This document shows, piece by piece, positions 1 to 5,126 of a DNA stretch of 5,126 nucleotides. The notes under the pieces were generated by a model. The model saw only the letters and a program-made list of their open reading frames with translations, did not search any database and had not been told where the DNA came from. Source of the DNA: Hydrogenophaga sp. (GTDB lineage Bacteria > Pseudomonadota > Gammaproteobacteria > Burkholderiales > Burkholderiaceae). The stretch spans positions 1-5,126 of the forward strand of contig JALOSH010000182.1 in the NCBI GenBank assembly GCA_025458545.1. Reading direction: 5' to 3'. Position 1 is the stretch's first letter. Each line of letters opens with the position of its first letter. The translations under genes were made by a program, and so were the position numbers.

Positions 1-608
1 ACCGAGTTCTCTTCGATCACCACGCCTTCGACCACTTCGGAGCGGGCGCCGATGAAGCAGTTGTCTTCGATGATGGTCGGGCCGGCCTGCAGGGGTTCGA
101 GCACACCGCCAATGCCGACGCCACCCGAAAGGTGCACGTTCTTGCCGATCTGGGCGCAGGAGCCGACGGTGGCCCAGGTGTCGACCATGGTGCTTTCGTC
201 CACATAGGCGCCGATGTTCACGTAGCTGGGCATCAGGATCGCGCCCTTGGCGATGAAGCTGCCGTGGCGCGCCACGGCCGGTGGCACCACCCGCACGCCG
301 GTGGCCTTCATCTCGGCTTCGCTCAGGTTGCTGAACTTCGTCTTGACCTTGTCGTAGAAAGCCAGGTCGCCGCTGCGCGACATCTCGTTGTCGTTCAGCC
401 GGAAGGAGAGCAGCACCGCTTTCTTGATCCACTGGTGGGTGGTCCACTGGCCCACCGATTCCCGCGTGGCCACGCGCAGCTGGCCGACGTTGAGCTGGTC
501 GATCACGTGGTTGACCGCGTCCATGACCTCTTTGGGTGCGGAGGCGGGGGACAGTTCGGCGCGGTTGTCCCAGGCGGTTTCGATCAGGGTCTGGAGCTGT
601 TGGGTCAT
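1..608 (-). CDS. dapD: 2,3,4,5-tetrahydropyridine-2,6-dicarboxylate N-succinyltransferase (partial, 3' end cut off)
   Basis: This cytoplasmic enzyme transfers succinyl from succinyl-CoA to tetrahydrodipicolinate, the committing step of the succinylase route to meso-diaminopimelate and lysine. The visible 202 residues start [21 protein letters not shown] helical N-terminal domain (about 1-100) is followed by a hexapeptide-repeat left-handed beta-helix, seen as [13 protein letters not shown] (128-140), [17 protein letters not shown] (141-157), [18 protein letters not shown] (159-176) and [13 protein letters not shown] (183-195). Asp143 and Glu191 match in motif and spacing the catalytic Asp/Glu pair described for mycobacterial DapD. 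The family is usually about 270-280 residues, so roughly 70 C-terminal residues lie outside the window. The ATG is the conserved family start, although only a weak GAG precedes it. It lies 41 nt downstream of dapC on the same strand and is probably co-transcribed. No frameshift or missing key residue is seen. Confidence 0.98.
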   Translation of the reverse strand, partial: MTQQLQTLIETAWDNRAELSPASAPKEVMDAVNHVIDQLNVGQLRVATRESVGQWTTHQWIKKAVLLSFRLNDNEMSRSGDLAFYDKVKTKFSNLSEAEMKATGVRVVPPAVARHGSFIAKGAILMPSYVNIGAYVDESTMVDTWATVGSCAQIGKNVHLSGGVGIGGVLEPLQAGPTIIEDNCFIGARSEVVEGVVIEENS

Positions 609-649
609 GTGGTCTCGGTTCGGTGAAAAGGAAAGAAAGAGGGGGCGGT
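609..649 (-). promoter_or_regulatory. dapC-dapD intergenic spacer with polypyrimidine tract and weak ribosome binding site
   Basis: This 41-nt gap separates the dapC stop from the dapD ATG. In the mRNA sense its first half is an uninterrupted run of 21 pyrimidines (window positions 645 down to 625). Near the start codon only AACCGAGACC is available, so GAG is the best Shine-Dalgarno match and it is weak. No hairpin with a T-run is present, so there is no sign of a terminator. This supports read-through from dapC into dapD. A U/C-rich leader could be bound by ribosomal protein S1, but that is inference. Confidence 0.4.
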
Positions 650-1873
650 TCAGGCCGTGCGGTGGACGAACTCAACGATGCGTGCGGCCGCTTCCAGGCA
701 TTCGGCCGTTTCGGCCACCAGCGCCATGCGCACCCGTCCGGCACCCGGGTTATGGCCACCGGCCTCGCGGGCGAGGTAGCTGCCGGGCAGAACCGTCACA
801 TTGTATTGAGCCAGCAGTTGCCGGGCGAAGGCTTCGTCGGCCGTCAGGCCCGGCACGCGGTGGCTGAACGTGGCGGGCACCGCAGCCCAGAGGTAGAACG
901 CCGCGTCGGGCAGGGCCACGTCCAGCACCTGGGCCAGCAGGGGTGTCACGGCGGCGAACTTCTCGCGGTACTGGCGCCGGTTGTCGATCACATGGTCTTC
1001 GTCGTGCCAGGCGGCCACGCTGGCGGCTTGTACCGCCGGGCTCATGGCGCCACCGTGGTAGGTGCGGTAGAGCAAAAAAGCTTTGATCAGCGCCGCATCC
1101 CCCGCCACAAAGCCGCTGCGCAAGCCCGGCGCATTGCTTCGTTTGGACAGGCTGGTGAACATCACCAGGTTCTTGAAGTCGCTGCGCCCGAGCTTCAGCG
1201 CCGCTTCCAGACCGCCCAGCGGCGGTTCGTCGCGGAAATAGATCTCGCTGTAGCACTCGTCGGAGGCGATCACGAAGCCGTAACGGTCGCTCAGTTCGAA
1301 CAGCTTTTTCCACTCGTCCAGCGGCATCACCGCACCGGTCGGGTTGCCCGGCGAGCAGACGAAGATCAGCTGGGTGCGGGCCCAGGCGGTGTCGGGCACG
1401 CTGTCCCAGTCCACGGCAAAGTTGCGCTGCGGCACGCTGGGCACGTAGAACGGCTGGGCGCCACCGAGGAAGGCCGCGCCCTCGTAGATTTGGTAGAACG
1501 GGTTGGGGAATGCCAAGAGCGCGCCGGGTTTTGTCGGGTCCAGCACGGTCTGGGCGAAGGCAAACAGCGCTTCGCGCGAGCCGTTGACCGGCAGCACCTG
1601 GTTCGCCGGGTTGACCACGACGCCATAGCGCCGCTGCAGCCAGTCGGCGCAGGCCTGGCGCAGCGCCGGCTCGCCAGCGGTGGCGGGGTAGCCGGTCAGC
1701 CCGGTGTCGAGCGCGGCAGCCAGCGCGTCTTTCAACAGTTGGGGTGTGGCGTGTTTGGGTTCGCCGATGCCCAGGCTGATCGGTCGCAGGGCGGGGTTGG
1801 GCGTGACGCCCGCGAACAACTGGCGCAGCCGCTCGAAAGGATAGGGCTGCAAAAGGGACAGATGGGGGTTCAT
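650..1873 (-). CDS. dapC: Succinyldiaminopimelate transaminase DapC (class I/II PLP aminotransferase)
   Basis: This PLP enzyme converts N-succinyl-L-2-amino-6-oxopimelate and glutamate to N-succinyl-LL-diaminopimelate and 2-oxoglutarate, the step after DapD. The complete 407-residue protein has the fold-type I aminotransferase landmarks: substrate-side LGIGEPKH (34-41), GYPATAGEP (61-69), NGSREALF (97-104) near the cofactor phosphate, CSPGNPTG (173-180) with Asn177, [10 protein letters not shown] (204-213) with Asp205 and Tyr208, the Schiff-base Lys244 in [15 protein letters not shown] (241-255), and Arg382 in GRVRMAL as the likely carboxylate-binding arginine. The N-terminus [27 protein letters not shown] matches the betaproteobacterial DapC type, which fixes the ATG. 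No Shine-Dalgarno sequence precedes it. It is the first gene of the probable dapC-dapD unit and diverges from smc. General aspartate or N-acetylornithine-type aminotransferases share the fold, but the neighbouring dapD and the SLSKRSN motif favour DapC. The gene is intact. Confidence 0.96.
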   Translation of the reverse strand: MNPHLSLLQPYPFERLRQLFAGVTPNPALRPISLGIGEPKHATPQLLKDALAAALDTGLTGYPATAGEPALRQACADWLQRRYGVVVNPANQVLPVNGSREALFAFAQTVLDPTKPGALLAFPNPFYQIYEGAAFLGGAQPFYVPSVPQRNFAVDWDSVPDTAWARTQLIFVCSPGNPTGAVMPLDEWKKLFELSDRYGFVIASDECYSEIYFRDEPPLGGLEAALKLGRSDFKNLVMFTSLSKRSNAPGLRSGFVAGDAALIKAFLLYRTYHGGAMSPAVQAASVAAWHDEDHVIDNRRQYREKFAAVTPLLAQVLDVALPDAAFYLWAAVPATFSHRVPGLTADEAFARQLLAQYNVTVLPGSYLAREAGGHNPGAGRVRMALVAETAECLEAAARIVEFVHRTA

Positions 1874-1880
1874 GCGCCCG

Positions 1881-1889
1881 ATTATCCCA
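1881..1889 (-). promoter_or_regulatory. Candidate extended -10 promoter of dapC-dapD
   Basis: Read on the minus strand the bases are TGGGATAAT, which fits the extended -10 pattern TGn followed by a TATAAT-like hexamer (GATAAT, one mismatch). Only 7 nt separate the hexamer from the dapC ATG. Transcription would then start at or next to the A of the ATG, giving a leaderless mRNA. This fits the absence of a Shine-Dalgarno sequence. No convincing -35 lies 16-18 nt upstream (GGCCAG at a 17-nt spacing), as is often true of extended -10 promoters. The assignment is from pattern only. Confidence 0.4.
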
Positions 1890-1955
1890 AGCCCGATCCG
1901 TGCCTGGCCGGGGTGGGTTCATGGCGGGGCAGACGCGCTATCATGCTTGCTGCGG

Positions 1956-1967
1956 TCCGGTCCCGGA
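1956..1967. repeat. Short inverted repeat in the dapC/smc divergent region
   Basis: TCCGG and CCGGA form a perfect 5-bp inverted repeat around TC. It lies midway between the two divergent genes, where an operator could sit. It is too short, and its loop too small, for a terminator. In DNA this rich in G+C such a repeat can arise by chance, so a regulatory role is speculative. Confidence 0.2.
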
Positions 1968-1977
1968 AGGGTGTGGA

Positions 1978-2005
1978 TTTTCATTACAAATCAAGCAGTT
2001 ACAAA
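1978..2005 (+). promoter_or_regulatory. Candidate smc promoter in an A/T-rich patch
   Basis: The segment just upstream of smc is clearly more A/T-rich than its surroundings. TTTTCA (1978-1983, four of six matches to TTGACA) and TACAAA (2000-2005, four of six matches to TATAAT) are separated by 16 nt and would place the start of transcription about 10 nt before the GTG. An alternative is TATCAT at 1939-1944 with TTCATG at 1918-1923, but its 15-nt spacing is poor. Neither candidate is strong. The base composition is better evidence than the motifs. Confidence 0.25.
1984..2005 (+). repeat. Direct repeat TTACAAA, two copies 15 bp apart
   Basis: TTACAAA occurs at 1984-1990 and again at 1999-2005, with 8 bp between the copies. 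It ends 16 bp before the smc GTG and overlaps the candidate promoter. Tandem heptamers can be sites for a dimeric regulator, but the 15-bp phase is not a whole number of helical turns. No regulator is recognised from the motif. Confidence 0.4.
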
Positions 2006-2021
2006 CTGCGACCGAATTCCC

Positions 2022-5000
2022 GTGCGCCTCAATTCGATCAAGTTATCGGGCTTCAAGTCCTTTGCCGAACCGACCAACTTCATGCTGCCGGGCCAGCTGG
2101 TGGGTGTGGTCGGCCCCAACGGCTGCGGCAAGTCCAACATCATGGACGCGGTGCGCTGGGTGCTGGGCGAGAGCAAGGCCTCCGAGCTGCGCGGCGAGTC
2201 CATGCAGGACGTGATCTTCAACGGCACCAACCACCGCAAGCCGGCCAGCCGCTCCAGCGTGGAACTGGTGTTCGACAATGCCGACCACCGCGCCGGCGGC
2301 CAGTGGGGCCAGTTCACCGAGATCGCGGTCAAGCGCGTGCTCACGCGCGACGGCACCAGCAGCTACTACATCAACAACCAGCCGGTGCGTCGCCGCGACG
2401 TGCAGGACGTGTTCCTCGGCACCGGCCTCGGCCCGCGCGCCTACGCCATCATCGGCCAGGGCACCATCAGCCGCATCATCGAAAGCAAGCCCGAGGAACT
2501 GCGCCTGTTCCTCGAAGAAGCCGCCGGGGTTTCCAAATACAAGGAACGCCGTCGCGAAACCGCCAACCGCCTCACCGACACCCGGGAGAACTTGACCCGG
2601 GTCGAAGACATCCTGCGCGAACTCAACGCCAACCTCGACAAGCTGGAGAAGCAAGCCGAGGTGGCCGCGCGCTACAACACCTTGCAGGCCGGCGCCACGC
2701 TCAAGCAGCACCAGCTCTGGTTTTTGAAGCGCAGCGAAGCCGAGGCCGAACAGATCAAGGTCAAGACCGACGCCGCCCAGGCGCTGAACGACCTGGAGTC
2801 GCGCACCGCCGATCTGCGCCGGGTGGAGTCGGAGCTGGAGACCATTCGCCAGGCGCACTACGCGGCGGGCGATCAGGTCAACCAGGCGCAAGGCAGGCTG
2901 TACGAAGCCAGCGCCGAGGTCGGCAAGCTGGAAGCCGAGATCCGATTCGTGGTCGAAGGTCGCACGCGCGTCGAGCAGCGCCTGTTGCAGCTGAAAGAAC
3001 AAAGGGCCTCGTGGTCCACCCGCAGCCAGGACGCCGCCGTCGAACTGCAGCAGCTGGCCGAAGCGCTGGTGGAGGCCGAAGAGAAGTCGGTCGTGCTGGC
3101 GGCCCAGGGCGAAGAGCAGGGGGCTGCTCTTCCCGCGCTGGAAGACGCTTTGCGCGCCGCGCAGAACGCCGCCAGTCAGCAGCGTGGCAGCGTGAACCAG
3201 GTTCAGCAGCAGATCCAGGTGCTGGCCGCCGAGCAACGCAACATCGAAGAGCAGAGTCGGCAGCTGAACCAGCGCCGCGAGCGCCTGTCCGCCGATCGCA
3301 ACGCCCTCGCCGCGCCCGACGAGGCGCGCCTGCTGAACGCGCAGAGCCTGCTGTCTGTGGCGCAAGAGGCCGCCGATGTGGCCGAGGCGGTGCTGCACGG
3401 GCTGCAAGAGAGCGTGCCCCAGCTGGATGAGCAGCGCCGCGAAGCCCAGCAGGCGGTGAACCAGGAGTCGGCCAGACAGTCCGACTTCTCGGCCCGCCTG
3501 GAGGCTCTCAAGGCGCTGCAAGACAAGGTCAAGACCGACGGCAAGCTCAAGCCCTGGCTGGCCAAGCACGGGCTCGACGGACTGCAAGGCCTGTGGAGCC
3601 GCATCCACATCGAGACTGGCTGGGAAAACGCGCTCGAAGCCGCCTTGCGCGAACGCCTGGGCTCGCTCGAGGTGTCGCGGCTGGAGATGGTGCGGGCCTT
3701 TGGCAACGACGCGCCCCCCGCCAAACTGGCGTTCTACAGCCCGGCCGCGGCAGGAACGGGCAGCGCCAGCCGCAGCGGTCTCAAGCCCCTGGCCGACTGG
3801 TTGCGGCTGACCGAAGCCGGGCACGCAGCGCTGCTGGCCGACTGGCTGCAGGGTTGCCTGACCGCCGCCACCTTGGACGAGGCCATGGCCCAGCGCGGCC
3901 AGCTGCAGGCCGGTGAAGTGATTTTTGTGCCCAGCGGCCACGCAGTCAGTGCACACAGCGTCAGCTTCTACGCGCCCGACAGCGAGCAGGCCGGTCTGCT
4001 GGCGCGGGCGCAAGAAATCGAACACCTGGAAAAACAGGTCAAGGCCCAGGCGCTGATCGCGGAGCAGGCGCGCACGGCGCTCGTGCGCGCCGAAGCCGCC
4101 TACACCGAGGCCTCGCAACGGCTGGTGAGCGCGCGCCGCGAAGGAGCCGAGACACGCGGCAAGGCGCATGAACTGCAGGTCGAAGCCTTGCGGCTGACCC
4201 AACTGGCCGAACAAACCCGCGCGCGCAGCGAGCAGATCGCCGCCGATTTGGCCGAGATCGACGCGCAGCTGGAAGATTTGCAGGAGCGCCGCGTGAGCGC
4301 CGAGGCCCGCTTCGAAGAGCTGGACATGCAGCTCGCCGACAGCCAGGAACGCCATGCCCAGCTCGACGACAAAGTGATCGAGGCCGAGCGGGCACTCAAC
4401 GCAGCTCGCGAACAGCAGCGCTCGCTGGAGCGCAGCGCGCAAGAGGCCACCTTCGCGCTGCGCAGCTTGCAGGCGCGCCAGGGCGAGCTGCAGCGGTCGC
4501 TGGAAACCGCCGCCTCACAAGAGAAAGCCTTGGCCGATGAAGAGCAGCGAGCGGCCGAAGAACTCACGCGCCTGAGCGCCGCTGCGGCCGAAGCCGGGCT
4601 GCAAAACGTGCTGGCCGTGAAGCTCGAACGCGAGCAGGCCCTGGGCGCCTTGCGCAGCCAGTACGACGACCTGACCGCCAAACTGCGTGCGAGCGACGAG
4701 CACCGCCTCAAGCTGGAGCGCGAACTCGACCCGCTGCGTCAGCGCATCACCGAGTTCCAGCTCAAGGAGCAGGCCGCGCGCCTGGGTGTGGAGCAATACA
4801 GCCAGCAGCTCGAAGAAGCCCAGGCCGACCTGGCTGCGGTGGCGCAGAGCATCCTTGAGGCCAACGTGCGCCTGGTGGGCTTGCAGGGTGAGATCGACCG
4901 CTTCCATCGGGAGATCCAGTCGCTGGGCGCGGTCAACCTGGCTGCGTTGGACGAATTGACCGCTGCGCGCGAGCGCAAGACCTTCCTCGACGCGCAGACC

Positions 5001-5126
5001 GCCGATCTGGTCGAAGCCATGAACACGCTGGAGGACGCGATCAAAAAGATCGACGCCGAAACCCGCGACCTGCTGGGCAGCACCTTCAACACCGTCAACG
5101 AACACTTCGGCCGCATGTTCCCCGAG
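2022..5126 (+). CDS. smc: Chromosome segregation protein SMC (partial, 3' end cut off)
   Basis: Smc is the ATPase of the bacterial SMC-ScpAB condensin, which loads on the nucleoid, extrudes DNA loops and helps align and separate sister chromosomes. The 1035 visible residues give the domain order. The N-terminal half-head (about 1-165) has Walker A GPNGCGKS (31-38), an R-loop-type Arg57 in SELRGES, the Q-loop Gln146 in IIGQGTIS and LEEAAGVSKYKERRRE (164-179). A Glu/Gln/Ala/Leu-rich coiled coil (about 180-510) leads to the hinge (about 516-660), followed by the returning coil with GAVNLAALDE (969-978). The window ends at HFGRMFPE, before the signature LSGG and Walker B, so about 140 residues of the usual ~1170 are missing. 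The start is GTG: the next residues RLNSIKLSGFKSFAEPT are the conserved family N-terminus and no better in-frame start lies upstream. No Shine-Dalgarno sequence is visible. ScpA and ScpB genes are not in the window. The frame is uninterrupted throughout. Confidence 0.98.
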   Translation, partial: MRLNSIKLSGFKSFAEPTNFMLPGQLVGVVGPNGCGKSNIMDAVRWVLGESKASELRGESMQDVIFNGTNHRKPASRSSVELVFDNADHRAGGQWGQFTEIAVKRVLTRDGTSSYYINNQPVRRRDVQDVFLGTGLGPRAYAIIGQGTISRIIESKPEELRLFLEEAAGVSKYKERRRETANRLTDTRENLTRVEDILRELNANLDKLEKQAEVAARYNTLQAGATLKQHQLWFLKRSEAEAEQIKVKTDAAQALNDLESRTADLRRVESELETIRQAHYAAGDQVNQAQGRLYEASAEVGKLEAEIRFVVEGRTRVEQRLLQLKEQRASWSTRSQDAAVELQQLAEALVEAEEKSVVLAAQGEEQGAALPALEDALRAAQNAASQQRGSVNQVQQQIQVLAAEQRNIEEQSRQLNQRRERLSADRNALAAPDEARLLNAQSLLSVAQEAADVAEAVLHGLQESVPQLDEQRREAQQAVNQESARQSDFSARLEALKALQDKVKTDGKLKPWLAKHGLDGLQGLWSRIHIETGWENALEAALRERLGSLEVSRLEMVRAFGNDAPPAKLAFYSPAAAGTGSASRSGLKPLADWLRLTEAGHAALLADWLQGCLTAATLDEAMAQRGQLQAGEVIFVPSGHAVSAHSVSFYAPDSEQAGLLARAQEIEHLEKQVKAQALIAEQARTALVRAEAAYTEASQRLVSARREGAETRGKAHELQVEALRLTQLAEQTRARSEQIAADLAEIDAQLEDLQERRVSAEARFEELDMQLADSQERHAQLDDKVIEAERALNAAREQQRSLERSAQEATFALRSLQARQGELQRSLETAASQEKALADEEQRAAEELTRLSAAAAEAGLQNVLAVKLEREQALGALRSQYDDLTAKLRASDEHRLKLERELDPLRQRITEFQLKEQAARLGVEQYSQQLEEAQADLAAVAQSILEANVRLVGLQGEIDRFHREIQSLGAVNLAALDELTAARERKTFLDAQTADLVEAMNTLEDAIKKIDAETRDLLGSTFNTVNEHFGRMFPE

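Noticed and set aside
132..626. A 164-codon plus-strand frame antisense to dapD.
   Set aside because: The minus strand here encodes conserved DapD hexapeptide repeats. The plus-strand product is His/Gly/Val-rich low-complexity sequence typical of an antisense shadow.
750..1922. A 390-codon minus-strand frame overlapping dapC in another phase.
   Set aside because: The translation is Arg/Ala/Pro-rich without motifs, whereas the dapC frame carries all aminotransferase catalytic residues.
1956..1967. The TCCGG-TC-CCGGA inverted repeat as a transcription terminator.
   Set aside because: The stem is only 5 bp with a 2-nt loop and no T-run follows. It lies between divergent starts, not after a gene end.
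536..3430. A 964-codon open frame on the plus strand running across dapD's start, all of dapC (antisense) and the first part of smc (another frame).
   Set aside because: It crosses three real genes and their intergenic regions, and its translation is Arg/Gly/Ala-rich with no domain. It is a compositional shadow that happens to lack stops through the intergenic region.
2043..4442. A 799-codon open frame on the minus strand, antisense to smc.
   Set aside because: The opposite strand encodes an unmistakable Smc protein with Walker A, Q-loop and coiled-coil periodicity. The antisense translation is a Leu/Gly/Ala/Gln/Val-rich string with no recognisable motif. High G+C with third-position bias depletes stop codons in this antisense frame.
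4515..5105. A 196-codon minus-strand frame near the right end.
   Set aside because: It is antisense to the C-terminal coiled coil of smc. The plus frame is continuous and includes the conserved GAVNLAALDE segment.

Overview
The window is about two thirds G+C and carries three well-conserved housekeeping genes, two of them cut by the window ends. The gene order is dapD and dapC on the minus strand, diverging from smc on the plus strand. The protein sequences and this arrangement suggest a betaproteobacterium of the order Burkholderiales, most likely Comamonadaceae. That placement is an inference from recognition, since no search was run.

Left part (1-1873, minus strand): dapC is transcribed first and dapD follows after a 41-nt gap. 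Both encode enzymes of the succinylase branch of lysine and meso-diaminopimelate synthesis. DapD succinylates tetrahydrodipicolinate and DapC transaminates the resulting N-succinyl-2-amino-6-oxopimelate. They therefore catalyse consecutive steps and are probably one operon. DapD is cut at window base 1, where its C-terminal ~70 residues are missing.

Centre (1874-2021): a 148-bp divergent intergenic region holds the presumed promoters of both units. An extended -10-like element lies so close to the dapC ATG that the transcript may be leaderless. The smc side has a short A/T-rich patch with a repeated TTACAAA heptamer.

Right part (2022-5126, plus strand): smc begins at a GTG codon and stays open to the end of the window. 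The first 1035 residues are present: N-terminal ATPase half-head, first coiled-coil arm, a proteobacterial-type hinge and the returning arm. The C-terminal half-head, with the signature motif and Walker B, lies beyond the window.

There is no mobile element, tRNA, rRNA, CRISPR array or accessory system here. I found no sign of an undescribed system. The remaining points of interest are fine-scale: initiation without clear Shine-Dalgarno sequences, the divergent promoter region, and the atypical hinge of Smc. The very long open frames antisense to or overlapping these genes are best explained as G+C-rich shadows.
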